Assembly (NCBI RefSeq): GCF_026151205.1
Contig: NC_087078.1
Coordinates: forward strand, 14,148,618-14,212,617
From: Bolinopsis microptera
Taxonomy: Eukaryota > Ctenophora > Tentaculata > Lobata > Bolinopsidae
Reading direction: 5' to 3'
DNA length: 64,000 nucleotides
Under the pieces are notes generated by a model. That model saw only the letters and a list, made by a program, of their open reading frames with translations, was not told where the DNA came from and ran no database searches. Positions 1 to 11,700 of the stretch are shown here, piece by piece. The translations under genes and the position numbers were made by a program. How positions within the stretch are numbered: the first letter of the stretch is position 1; each line of letters opens with the position of its first letter.

Positions 1-1737
1 CTTTTTAGCGTTGGGGTAGTACCCATATCCCGGGCCGATGTCACAGAGTCTATTCCACCACTGAAGAAGTTGGATGAAGCTTCCACATGCGGAGCTGTCA
101 TCAGCGTACCACACCATGGTTGCTTCTGCATAAGCTCTGAGATCATCTATTATAGGTCTAGTGGCTATGGAGTAAAATTGCATTGCTGCAACATCTCCTT
201 GAGTGTTTCCTTCTTCACCCCAGATGAACTCCCCTGACTTTGACCCTGAAATAAAGAGCTTTATCCTTGCTTGATAGGTGTTTTTGAGAAATTGGTGAAA
301 CACAGGGCAGGTTGTTGCAACAGTATCTAGGGCCTGCTCTCGGTGTAAACTGTTGAACGCATTTGATGCATCAACTAGGAGAAGGCCTTGGCTGTTTTCG
401 TTGGCAAAGTTCTCGGCCATTGAGTGAACTGCAGCCTCTATGCCTGACTCAATGCCACTACAAGTTTGAAGAGACCCACTTGCTTCCTTAATGTGTTCTT
501 TGATGGTTCTTGTTACAGTTTTTGTCATGATACGTCGCAAAACTTCACCAATGCCGATAGGTCTGACTCCTGGTCGCTTATCTAAAGGGATCAATCTACT
601 TGCAAGAAGGTCACTGAGCATGGAAGGATCAATAGTTTCTGTGCATAGTCTTTTGGTGACATCGGCTATGGCTTGAGCTAGGATATCGTTGGATTTTCCA
701 TAGCTCTTTGAGCATAAGATATGTTTCCAACCATCAGCATCAATGAGGGTGGGGCCTCCTGAACCATGGGTATTCTTGGCCGCAGCTTTTATAGCTTCAC
801 CATCGATTTCTTCAAACAATACAGGTTGGATATCGATTGTTGGAAGTTTCTCTGGCCCCTCACGTTTTGTTGCAGGGGGGTGCTTCTCCCGTAGCTGTCT
901 GATTGTGTCGTCATCGATAGGAAGAATGCCTGTTCTCTTCTCGTTGTCTATTAGTCGTGTGGCTTCCTTTACTTTACCCTGAAGCATTCTCCGGCAGAAA
1001 GCCTTCTTTTCATTGAACTCTTTAGTGACGTTTGTTTTCTGAAGGCGGCTCTGTATCACTTTACACTCAATTAAGAGTCCCTCTATGTCTCCGATATCCC
1101 ATTTCTGAAGCCTGGAGATCAGATATTTGTTGTTCTCACGAGCTTTAGATCTTGCTGATGGTTTCTGAAGGATCAAGGGAATAAATATCTGAACAAGGGA
1201 AAGTGAAACCTTCTCCCATACAGAATCAGGGGTGAACATAGAGAACAGCCTGGTTAGCTCAAGGATGAAGTCTTTGCCAGCCTTACCACGTGGAAGTCGC
1301 ATTAAATTCTTATCCCATGTTATTATCTCTGCATACACTCTGTTGACCATTTCAGTAATGGCTTCCTCACTGTTCATTTCTCCCCACGTCAACTTAATTT
1401 TATCCATCTTGCCAGTTTTCTTGCATTTCTGGCATGTCCACTCGGTAGACTCTTTACTTATCATGTCATATTGTTTTATTGAAACATTGACACATGAAAT
1501 GTGGAACCATACCTGGCATTTTCCGCACTCAACCCATCTGGATGTTCTTTTCCCATCTCCTTTATTGCAGATTCCACATAGATCCGATTTTGGAGTGACA
1601 GGGTTCTCTTCTACCTTGTCTGATTTCAGTCTTTCCGATTTTATATACTCTGCTATAGGATCTTTTCGAGTTCTAGGAGTTCTAGGAGGGGGTATAGGAG
1701 CAGAAGGCATAGGAGACACGTTTGAAAAGAAATGTTT
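1..1737 (-). CDS. PHD finger plus reverse transcriptase, retroelement ORF (3' end outside window)
   Basis: Reading the minus strand from a TGA at 1740-1738, the frame stays open to base 1 (579 codons), with the first ATG at 1710-1708. Near the N terminus is a PHD-type C4HC3 finger (about 1578-1423): CGIC, then ECGKC, FHISC, and TCQKCKK. A long linker follows, then a reverse transcriptase with the fingers motif RPIGIGEVLRR, motif A VDASNAFNSLHREQ (D at 372-370), a TQGD motif and catalytic YADD (108-97). The window edge cuts the thumb. There is no APE-type endonuclease between PHD and RT. PHD fingers are known in ORF1 of some CR1-like elements. Here the finger is in the RT frame itself. I cannot place the class. 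The open frame suggests a young copy. Confidence 0.8.
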
Positions 1738-1740
1738 TCA

Positions 1741-1829
1741 GATACAAAGATGTATATTAATGCCGTTTCAGACCTAGCGAATGGCATACGATATGACATT
1801 AGATTAAATGGTCATAATGCTAAGTTTCA
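1741..1829 (+). pseudogene. LINE reverse-transcriptase fragment (motif C region)
   Basis: The plus frame starting at 1732 reads MFSDTKMYINAVSDLANG. This resembles the FADDTKLY stretch after motif C of LINE reverse transcriptases, with one residue of the catalytic pair missing. It lies directly upstream of the 5' LTR-like repeat, and a LINE thumb fragment on the same strand follows the copia element at 7125. The two could be halves of one LINE split by the copia insertion, but about 70 residues of the usual linker are missing. Weak support by itself. Confidence 0.4.
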
Positions 1830-1964
1830 GATAGTCGATATGATATATACTAATTGTGTTCTATTTCAGAATGTACCACAAACATGTTGTCTGTGGGGTT
1901 TGATAATTACTTGTAACAACTGGTGTGTTTCATTGCATAGTGATCCATTTAAAGTTAACAAGTG
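1830..1964 (+). repeat. 5' LTR (or its 135-bp remainder)
   Basis: Identical over 135 bp to 6990-7124. The repeat ends next to the putative primer-binding site. Upstream of 1830 the two copies diverge at once, so this LTR appears 5'-truncated relative to a 3' LTR beginning near 6956. Confidence 0.65.
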
Positions 1965-1973
1965 GTAGCAGAG
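1963..1973 (+). other. Putative primer-binding site
   Basis: TGGTAGCAGAG directly after the left LTR resembles the TGGTATCAGAG sites common in copia elements, which prime from initiator tRNA fragments. Assigned by position and similarity only. Confidence 0.5.
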
Positions 1974-1982
1974 AAGGACGCA

Positions 1983-4900
1983 ATGGCACCCCCAGAGACA
2001 GTTAGAGTAACTAGTAATTACAAAGCCCCACCGGCATACAGTGAGGATCAGGACTACTGCAATTGGAAGTTAGACCTGCAGCTGTGGCAAGAGTTCCTAA
2101 TATTCGCCAAAGATGGTTCCTCTAGTCAACCGTAGGAGAAGAGAAAGCTCAACAATAAATTAGATGGCTGCATTTTGTTTTCATTTTATTAGGTCCTAGT
2201 ATTTATTCCTATTGTCTTAAAGTTTTAAGAGAACTCACCTTAAATTATTTTTATGCAGTCACTCAGATAAGTTTATATCAGGACAATTCAATAAAGACAC
2301 ATACTCTGCCCACAATAAGGGGCCATAATTGTTTCAATTATGTAACTGTATAGAATTATTATTATTATTATTATTGGCAAGAGTTCACGGGTTTAGAGAA
2401 AAAGAGACAAGGAACTGCGTTGCTCTTAGAATTGAAACAAGGGAAGATAAAGGATACAGTACGATCATTGGGGAAAGATGTCCTAATTGCAGAGGATGCA
2501 ATAGCGAAGATTTTAAGTCATCTTGACAAAATCTATTTAGAGGACTCAGCTCAAACCTGTTACCGAGTTTACGGTAAGTTTGAAAAATATGTGAGACCAG
2601 AAGGGTTGTCTCTACAGAGTTACATATCTGAGTTTGAGAAGTTGCTAGCGGATCTCAGGAGACACAAAATCACTCTTCCTGAAGCAGTCCTGGCCTACAG
2701 ATTCCTTAACAGCGCTAACCTTCCGTCAGAAAAATATGATCTCGCTTTGGCAACTGTAAAGGATCTTACTTATAAAGATATGTGTGAAACGATCGGGAAA
2801 ATCTTCTCCGTCCAATCGAACCTTTCCACACTGCCTGCGTCAATATCAGTGAAGGTGGAACATGAGGAATGTAACTATACATACAACTCAACCCCAAGAG
2901 GTGGACGAGGAAACTACAGAAGGATGTCAAGAGGACGTGGGAATCATCATCATCCGTATAATCGACAAAAGAGTGCGTATACTGGATGCTATGCTTGTGG
3001 CGATAAAAACCATATTGCAAGATGGTGCATAAGCAAGAACAGAGCTTCTTTAAGTTCAACAGATAATGCACAGTATTTCGCACAAGATGGTGCTGAGAAT
3101 GTTACGGCCATGGAAGCAGAGGGTGCATTCTTAACATTCATGGTGGTGTCTGAATCTGAAGATGTTGTTGAGATTCCTGAAGAGTGCCTGATGAGTGATA
3201 CGAACCTTGGTTCTCTTGTATATGAGTCATTAGCATGTGCAGTTATTGATTCCGGATGTACAAAGACAGTTGTTGGTAGGAACTGGGTGAATCACTACAG
3301 AGAAACTCTGGAAGAAAAACAACTGAAAATGATGGTTAGTGAACCTTGCTCGACGCCTTTTAGATTTGGGGATGGACTCGAAGTCATTTCCACAGAAAAG
3401 ACTATCATCCCTGGGCGAATAGGAAAGACAGATGTTCGGATAGAAGCAAACATTGTTGAGAAAGAACTGCCGTTGCTTCTCAGTAAAGCATCGTTAAAGA
3501 GAGCTGGTGCTGTGTTGGATTTCACAAATGATACAATGAGATTCAGTGGAGATTGTGTTGATTTGTTTGAAACTAAATCAAAGCACTATTGCGTTCCTCT
3601 TTGTAATAAAAGACGCATGACCATTGGGCCGCCAGATCGAAAGACCCCACATCTGGTGATGACAATCAGCGAAGAAGGTTTGTTTGGTACTGACGAAAAG
3701 GAGATTAGGAGGAAAGTGGAAAAAATCCACAAACAATTCTCACACCCTCCTAGTGATAAACTGAAAACATTGCTGAAAACTGCAGGATTTAAGAGACCAG
3801 AATACATGAAAGCAATTGATGAGGTATCCAGCAGTTGTAAAATATGTCTGATGTACAAGAAACCCAAGTCAAGACCAGTGGTGGGTCTCCCAAGAGGAAA
3901 GGTGTTCAACGAATGTGTTGCAATAGACCTTAAGAATGTTCCTGGCACTCCTAATGTGTATATCTTGCATATGATTGATTCGGTGACAAGATATTCAGCA
4001 GCTAGAATAATCTACAATAAGAAGAAAGAGACAATCATCCAAGGAATTTGCTCTGGATGGATATCCATCTTTGGAAATCCAAAGAAATTCATGGCTGATA
4101 ATGGTGGAGAGTTCGCCAATGAGGAGTTTACTGAGATGTGTCAAAGATTCAATGTGGATGTGCAAAATTCAGCTGCCGAGAGCCCTTGGAGCAATGGGAT
4201 TGTAGAATGTCATCATAAGATGCTGACAGAGATGATGGTAAAAACGAAGGAAGATTCAAAATGCAACTGGGAAGTTGCATTGTGTTGGGCACTAAGTGCG
4301 AAAAACTCCATGCAGATGTTTGGTGGGTTTTCTGCAAATCAGTTGACAATGGGCCGTAACCCTTCACTTCCGAATGTCATCAATGATAGACTGCCAGCTT
4401 TAGAAGAAACAACGGTGAGTAAAACTGTGGCTGATAATGTTAATGCAATGCACAGTGCAAGGCAAGCATTTGCAAAGTGTGAAAGTAGCAACAAGATACG
4501 TAGAGCTCTGCAAAGCCAAGTTCGGACAAGCAATGATGAGTATTATAGCAACGGTGAAAAGGTGATGTACAAGAGAAAAGGATCTGCAAAATGGAGTGGG
4601 CCAGGTGTTATACTGGGGAGAGACATTACTCATTTATATATTTTAAAGCATGGAAATCAGTATTATAAGTGCAGTGCATGTCATCTAACCAGGGATACAA
4701 CAACAGGATATCCCATTACCTCAGAGTCAGTTGTTGGGCAACCTAACCCGAGTATTGTATCAAGTTCACCAAAATCCCCATTAGAGACGCAGAGAAATTT
4801 CCTAGAGGATCAACCATCTTGCTCTATGGAAACAGCAGTTTCTGTACCGGAAACAGAAACACTGCCTCAAAGTGAGACAACAGCAACAATCAGACCTCAG

Positions 4901-6637
4901 CACAAATCAGGACTTCCTAAAGCAAGAAGTCACGTGGAGTTTCTACCAAAGTATCCAGAGGAGGATGGTGAGATCTGGCATAAAGCTTATATCCATAGCC
5001 GTGCGGGAAAATCAACTGGCAGTTACAAAAACTGTGTAAATATTCTACTTGATGGTGAGGAGAGCATCCAATGTGTGGATTGGTATGAGCTTGCTGTGAA
5101 TTGGAGAGATGACCTGTCACCAGAAACAGAAGAAGAGGTGTTGCTGTCCAGTGTGAGTATGTATGACCAAGCAGTTGTAGATGCCAAGCTAGCAGAGCTT
5201 GAGAAGTTCAAAGTAAACAAGGTTTACGTGGAAGTTGATGCAAACGAACAGTCCAATGTTGGTGTTCGTTGGGTAATTACAAAGAAAGCAGAAGGTTCTG
5301 TTAAAGCTCGTTTAGTGGCACTTGGTTATCAAGAAAATTGTAGCAACATACGAAAGGACTCCCCAACATGTAACAGGGACTCTATAAGACTGCTCCTTAC
5401 AATAGTTGCAACAGAAAGTTGGAAGTTGCAACACATCGATGTTCAGGCTGCCTTCTTGCAAGGCAAGAAGATTTCAAGAGATGTCTTCATTATTCCTCCG
5501 AAGGAAGCTGAAACGAGGAAAATCTGGAAACTGAACAAATGTATTTACGGGTTAGTAGACGGACCTAGAATGTGGTATGTTGAGCTTCGTGATACTCTAG
5601 TGAAGTTAAATGTTGTGGTATCGTCATATGATGAGTCATTCATGTTCTGGTATGATGAAGGAAAACTCGAGGGTATCATTGCTGTGCATGTTGACGATCT
5701 GATGTTCAGTGGAAGCAAGAAGTTTGAAAGGGAAGTTATTGGGGAACTGAAGAAGAAGTTTCGTCTAAGTACGGAGGTCGAAGTTAAATTTGCTTATACT
5801 GGTCTTGATGTAAAGCAAACACAATCTGGAATTCTGGTATCACAACTGGGGTATGCAGACCAGATTTCAAGAATAGAGATCGACCCCACCCGAGTGAATC
5901 GAATTACGCTCCCAATCAACGAGAAAGAAAAGCAACAACTGAGAACTCTGTGCGGACAGTTGTTGTGGGTATCAACACAGACACGGCCAGATGTAGCTTA
6001 TGCTACATGTTTTGCTAGTAATTCTGTGACTGAAGGGACCATCGCAGATTTGAAAATGGTAAACAAAACAGTAAGGTTCTTAGAAAAGAATCCTCTAACA
6101 CTCAGGTTTAAGAAACTACTGTTGCCTGAGTCAGTCTTAGTGGTTTTCTGTGATGCATCGTATGGAAACTTGAAGGATGGTAGCTCTCAGGGAGGCTTCA
6201 TAATTTTCCTTGTTTCACTTACAGGAAAATCTTGCCCCATTACATGGCAGAGTAGAAAAATCCGGAGAGTATGTAAAAGTACTTTAGCAGCGGAGAGTTG
6301 GGCAATGATCGAAGCAGTGGAAACATGTGAGTTGATCCAAGCTCAGCTGAGTGAGATCATGTTATCTGGAAAACTTGATGTCATTGTAATGACTGATTGC
6401 AAGTCTCTACATGATGCTATCCAAACCTCGAAAAATGTTGATGACAAGGGATTGAGGATACCAATAGCTTGCCTGAGACAGCGAGTGAACAATAGTGAAA
6501 TGACAGTTCGTTGGATTTCAACAAAGAAACAGCTTGCAGATTGTTTGACTAAAGCTGGAGCTCCAACTTCACTGCTACGGGAGGTATTGTCGTCAGGAGA
6601 ATTTGACAATGAACTGTTTAGAATTGTATTCCAATAA
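1983..6637 (+). pseudogene. Copia gag-pol polyprotein, gag interrupted by a 290-bp insertion
   Basis: Gag begins at ATG 1983 (MAPPETVRVTSNYKAPPAYS) and runs to an insertion after 2096. The frame resumes at 2387 and is then open to the stop at 6635-6637 (about 1,400 codons). Domains in order (codons counted from 2420): CCHC knuckle CYACGDKNHIARWC at about 190-203; aspartic protease VIDSGCTKTV near 274; integrase with zinc-binding HKQFSHPP...CKICLMYKKP and the D, D, E residues of AIDLKN, ADNGGE and NGIVECHH near 503, 560 and 595; Ty1-type RT with WVITKK and catalytic VHVDDL near 1091; RNase H with CDAS near 1244 and MTDCKSL near 1325. The order protease-integrase-RT-RNaseH is diagnostic of copia. 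Apart from the insertion, pol looks intact. Confidence 0.9.
2097..2374 (+). mobile_element. Short retroposon inserted in copia gag, 12-bp target duplication
   Basis: The 12-mer TGGCAAGAGTTC occurs at 2085-2096 and again at 2375-2386, and the gag frame reads straight through when one copy plus the 278 bases between them are ignored. The insert ends in an (ATT)n tract (about 2355-2374), as many LINE/SINE tails do, and has no coding potential I recognise. It is a 5'-truncated LINE tail or a SINE. Confidence 0.8.
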
Positions 6638-6720
6638 TAAACATTGTATTCAAAGTTTTTAATATTGTGTGTGAAGGATTTTAATAATCTTAATAATTTG
6701 AAACTTAAAGAAGTTAAAAA

Positions 6721-6816
6721 AGTGAATATATTGGTATTTGTGATTTATATAATGTGCTCGTTTAAAAGAGTGAATATATTGGTATTTGTGATTTATATAA
6801 TGTGCTCGTTTAAAAC
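6721..6816 (+). repeat. Two 48-bp tandem copies in the copia 3' non-coding region
   Basis: The unit beginning AGTGAATATATTGGTATTTG at 6721 repeats at 6769 with almost no change. It lies between the pol stop and the 3' LTR. Confidence 0.85.
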
Positions 6817-6955
6817 GATTTTCTATTACATGTTGTGCATGTATCCACAAAGAGGGAAGTTATATTTAGAAAGATTATAGTCTTTCTTGTGACACCTTTA
6901 TTTTATATTTAATATTTTAAATCTTTCAAAGCCTTTTTAAGAAAGAACGGGAGAT

Positions 6956-7124
6956 TGTGAATTGCTATATATTTGGTTTATATATTTATGATAGTCGATA
7001 TGATATATACTAATTGTGTTCTATTTCAGAATGTACCACAAACATGTTGTCTGTGGGGTTTGATAATTACTTGTAACAACTGGTGTGTTTCATTGCATAG
7101 TGATCCATTTAAAGTTAACAAGTG
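6956..7124 (+). repeat. 3' LTR of the copia element
   Basis: The LTR follows a purine-rich tract and starts TGTGAATTGC. Its last 135 bp (6990-7124) match the 5' repeat exactly. LINE coding sequence starts immediately afterwards. The inner part, read in the LINE frame, contains NNWCVSLHSDPFKV, which looks LINE-like, so the exact LTR/LINE border is uncertain. Confidence 0.6.
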
Positions 7125-7747
7125 CGACAGAATATATACTAAGGCCTGCCAACAACTTGGTATGGTCAGAAGAAATGGCCATATTGTCATTGATCAGAAA
7201 CGTCGCCGGGCGCTTTACCTCTTCCTGGTTTGTAGCCAATTCGAAAATTGTTCCATAATCTGGCGCCCTTGTAATAAATCACTTAGTGATAAATTAGAAA
7301 GACTCCAAAAGAGAGCTATTAAATGGATTCTTTCTGAAGAGGGCCGCAGTTATCCACCTGAGCAATATGTCAAAAAGTGCAAGCTTGTCGACATTCTCCC
7401 TTTGTCTCAAAAGTTTGACTTGAATGATCTTATTTTTTCCACAAAGTTCTGAACAATTTAATTCCTGTATCTCTTTATATCAGGGCACTTCTCAACCAAG
7501 ACGTTGCCACCTCGACAGTCTGTCTATTGTGTCATCAATTTTACCTAAGTTAAGTCAGAATTCACACACCATATGTACCTCAAATAGCCCACTGGCAAAA
7601 TCATTTTTTCTACAGAACCCATATACTGGTATACTGTGGAATGGACTCCCTTTACAGGTAATACAGATTGTGTCTACTAGTCTTTTCAAAGCTGAGGTCA
7701 CTAAGCACCTATGGAAATGTTTATTGGATAGTGAAACAACAGTCTAG
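7125..7747 (+). pseudogene. LINE reverse-transcriptase thumb and C terminus, frameshifted
   Basis: The first frame (to 7452) contains KACQQLGMVRRNGH, CSQFENCSIIWRPC and KLERLQKRAIKWI, the classic LINE thumb pattern (LEY.S.VW.P...LE.VQ.RA). The usual continuation moves to other frames at about 7440 and 7485 (RRCHLDSLSIVSSILP, then ILWNGLPLQ and SLFKAEVTKHLW) and stops at 7747. At least two frameshifts make it dead. It belongs with the fragment at 1741 and the AT-rich tail to 8165. Confidence 0.7.
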
Positions 7748-8165
7748 CCTAGTCTCTTTGCTCCCCATATTATTATTATTGTTGTTTTATTAATTTTTTT
7801 ATCTACCTTCCTATACTTTCAACATCATATCACACTTCACCCGCACACCTTCTCACACATTAATGACCATATCAGACCTGTATCTAATATATCTGGAATT
7901 TGACGTATTGAAATACCAATTTTGACTCTATATTCACAGTTATTCACCATGGATTTGTTTGTTATTAAATATTTTTTTCATAAATTTTTGGATTTAGATT
8001 AATTCGATGTAATGGGTCCAAGTTACTGCGGACATAGTTCACTATGTGTTTACCGTGTTTGGGTGCCCATCATATTTTACAGATGGGGGCGATATTTTGA
8101 ACAATTCTATTTTATATTCATCTATTGCTGTAAAATAAATGTTGTATTTATTATTATTATTATTA
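7748..8165 (+). other. LINE 3' non-coding tail
   Basis: AT-rich sequence with no coding potential, ending in (ATT)n at about 8146-8163. That is the expected 3' end for the LINE fragment immediately upstream. Confidence 0.5.
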
Positions 8166-8460
8166 AAATTTGAAAAGTATTTAATTTAAAAAAAAACATG
8201 ATCTACTCCATTATAGGGGCAGGGATGAGGTTGTATGAGACTTCTGATAGCCGAAACTCACGTTTGGTGTCCACCTTCTTTCCTCAGTACCCTTGTAGAG
8301 CAATAAGAGTTGTTCTCAACATTGCAAATCTTATCCTTGTTCTTACATGTCTTACTTCATCACAGTACCTCTCCTTCCTTTTTCTTGCAAACTGCTTACA
8401 CTCTTTAGACATTCCTCCAGATGTGATTTATATTTAAAGTCACTAATTATACTATTGATA

Positions 8461-8645
8461 ATAGTTAATAGTTATATAAATAGTACTATGTTTACAGTAT
8501 GCACTGAAGGGGTATCCTAGGAAGTTTTTTGAACTTTTAACAGGTACCCCTCCTCATTTAACCCTCAATTAAGTTTCCTATCATTCGGTTGAGTCGACCG
8601 AAGAGATCGCATAGATCATAGAAGGCGTGGCGGATGCTTTAACCA
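8461..8645 (-). mobile_element. tRNA-derived SINE, copy a (internally deleted)
   Basis: On the minus strand this shares a long central and 3' region with copies at 48862-49098 and 62289-62540 (for example TCGGTCGACTCAACCGAATG and GATACCCCTTCAGTGC). The head shows a GTGGTTAAAGC A-box-like piece, but the B-box half of the tRNA region is missing. It interrupts a sequence whose uninterrupted version occurs at about 11690-11737. Confidence 0.65.
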
Positions 8646-8761
8646 CAAACATGGCTATAAAAATGCTTTTTATTATTGAATCCTCTTATTGAATCCTCGT
8701 GTTATATTGAGTTTAATTTAGTTGCATTTAAAAGGGTTGCATTTAGTCTTTACTGATACTA

Positions 8762-11700
8762 ATGTTGCATCGGGCTGGCCACACTGCCCGTTCCCTCCTG
8801 TCAACTGTAACATCTGCTGCACTCTCAACAGACTACCCTACTCTTCATCAACACAGTATCGAGTCCAGGTACTTTTGTCCACCAATTAATTAACTTTATT
8901 ATAATTGTATTGTCATATAAACCTGTCAAGAATCATCTTGTCGTGATGGATTTAACTCCTCTTATGAACCTGCTTGTTAAAAAACCTGTAGAAAAATGCA
9001 CATAAATAAGAAAAAGGGCCAGGTATTGTATATATTATATTCGCCAGAAACATCAACCCATCTCTCTGACAAGTTTATTCCAAACAAGTTCCAGAACATG
9101 TAGCCAAACTATGCGGGTCCCCCGACACAAACTTGACATTTCTAAACACAATTTTGTCGTCAAAGGTACGACTATATAATGGAACAGTTTGGTTGATAAA
9201 ATATTCGACAAATGCACTCCTAATGAAAACAATGTCATGGTCCCTGGCTCTAGTAAATTTTCCGACCTTTCCTCCCCCATTTCAATTATCAAGAGCCGTA
9301 TCAAAAAGCTTTTGCTTGAAACCCAGCAATTGACAACGTGAAATTGAGTGGCTTCCCCTAAATAGCTGGGGCATTGAACCAGCTTAGTTGATCCCATCCC
9401 TTGCATACAATTAATTACAAAAGCGCTAATTATACCTGTTTCAAAAGCATCCTGTCTGGAAGTTCCCTGACTGCCGTGTGAATCTTTGGATCTATTTTTG
9501 GATCTATTTTTATATTTATATGATTTTTATATACCTATATATTCATCGCATAATTTCCATGTCCGCCTGAACAAAGCTGGCACCATCAAATCTTACCTCT
9601 AGAAACCCCAGAACTCATCAAGCCTAGTCTGAACTCAAAACTAGTTGACCAGCTACGTACAGTTTCCTGGACAACTGGAACCTTTTGGGCCATGCACAAG
9701 CCAATAGCATGTATGGTCCTGCAGTGGGGTCTCCTTGTCCTTGGATCTGTGTTTTGATCCGTCTTTTCTTAAAATTTTCCATTTGTGTCACTTAGACTCA
9801 CCTATTAAATGTTAATCGACACCACTGGTCCTAGTTAGATTTAGCCATGGCACAACTACTCAAACGTAACAGTTAAATAGGTGTGACATACTATTATATT
9901 CTTATAATTATATCATATATGAATTGATTGCACTGCTAATAAATAAAATACTTTGTTTTACTAAATACTGTGTTTTACTAACAGTCTTCAACCTGTCATT
10001 TAAATCTAGTGTTTTTAAAGTTTATGATCTGTAGAGTTTGTTCAACATCATTTTAAAAGTGACTCAGTTTATTGGAGTTATGATTTGTTTCTTTTGTGCT
10101 CGGACTGCAGTATAAATTTGGTACATGTTTACTGTTTTTTGGCTTCCTTTAAATGCAAAATGTTTCAGTGATGAGTTTTGGAACCAAATAGCAACAGAAA
10201 GGATACACTGGAGAGAGCCGTACCAGACAATCTCGGACTGCAATTTCAAAGCAGGAAAAGTGAACTGGTTTACAGGCGGTAAACTCAATGTGTCAGGTAA
10301 TATAAAGAATTTTTAAATATTAAAGCAATACAACCATAGTTTATATTATGACAAAAGCTCATATTTATGACTAGGGGATCAGCAACCATCCCCATTCTCC
10401 ACTCAAACTCATGATGAAAAACATTCAGAAAACCTGTTGGACAGACATCTAGTGGAACACAGTGACAAGGCAGCTATACTATGGGAGCGCGACGAGCCAG
10501 GGCAACATGAGATAGTCACATACAAGTAAGTTATAACTTCAATTGGTAACGTACAATTAAGTTATAAATTCAATTGGTAACGTACAAGTAAGTCAGAGTT
10601 ATAAAAGACAGAACTTCTCTTTACCATGTTTCATGTGGGAAACGAAAAGTGAACAGAACAGATAAAACCAGGTATAGAGCGGTTCACATGATACCAATCC
10701 CAGTATCTAATCCCACCCACATTATTAGAATTTGAAACTACGCAATTCCTCAGAGCACTCCATGAGATGACATGCCGTATTGCGAATGTGCTAAATTCTC
10801 ACGGGGTTTCAAAAGGAGATAGAGTGGGTGTTTACCTCCCTATGTGCCCTACTGCTGCTGCTGTCATGTTAGCTTGTGCTAGAATAGGTAATGTTACGAT
10901 GATTTGTTTAGTTACACTGAAACATATTGAAAGGATGTTAGGAGTTATTCAAAGTATTTTTTGAAAGTTTCTTTTCATTCTATCCATTGAATTATCATCT
11001 TTTCAGCAATGTTTGAACAGTGCTTTGCTGCAGCTGTCCTTACTGTCCTATTACAGTCAGCTCCTTTATGTTTTTTATTGAAATTTAACTAAAACTTTTA
11101 ATAGCTTAAAAGTTATTCAAAATATGACCGTCTTTGATTTACTGCAGTTATTTTTTCTTCCCCCATAACTTTGAGTCGTTGGTTACAAGAAACGCTCTGA
11201 CATGGTTAGTCCCTAGCACTTGTGTCAGTTGCTATCCATATGAGCGCGGTAAACGAGCACAATATTTCATTTAAGGAACCATTCTCAAATCTTGGGGGGG
11301 ACTGGGGAGGGGAGCTGACCATGTGCCCATATTTGGGCATAGGCACCAAATTTGAAAGCTTTTGCCCAAAATTCGATCAAATTTCAATATTTTTGAATGA
11401 GACTAACTTTATGTGAAAGATATAGCTCAATATCTGTTGAATAATGGATACTAAGTAAAAAGACCTCCATGAACAAAACTGCACATATAATAATATCTCG
11501 GTTCAGGATACTAGCCAAAATGACTTCATTAAAATCGAAATAACTCCATCAGTTTTCAAATTTTTGCATAAAATTTTCGGAATCGCTTAAGAATTGCATT
11601 TCAAGCTTATTGTGGGCAGCGACATAATTAACAAAAATAATAATAGATTAGTCTAACTTTGATTTGATTTAGTTTCTAGTGATATATATTTAATGTCGCT

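Larger units (their letters stand above)
1830..7124 (+). mobile_element. Ty1/copia-type LTR retrotransposon
   Basis: A 135-bp sequence at 1830-1964 is repeated without a mismatch at 6990-7124, flanking a gag-pol reading frame. A primer-binding-like TGGTAGCAGAG follows the left copy at 1963, and the gag ATG comes ten bases later. A purine tract (about 6940-6954) ends in a TG that could start a longer 3' LTR at about 6956. The left LTR lacks those first ~35 bases. Identical repeats suggest recent insertion. No clear target-site duplication is visible, so the left end may be rearranged. Confidence 0.75.

Noticed and set aside
1232-1968. Plus-strand ORFs of 181 and 78 codons
   Set aside because: They are shadows of the minus-strand PHD-RT frame and of LINE/LTR sequence.
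10125-10316. ATG at 10125 as the ACSS1 start
   Set aside because: The segment before 10169 reads as intron with a TTTCAG acceptor. The exon at 8762-8868 supplies a start, leader and matching phase.
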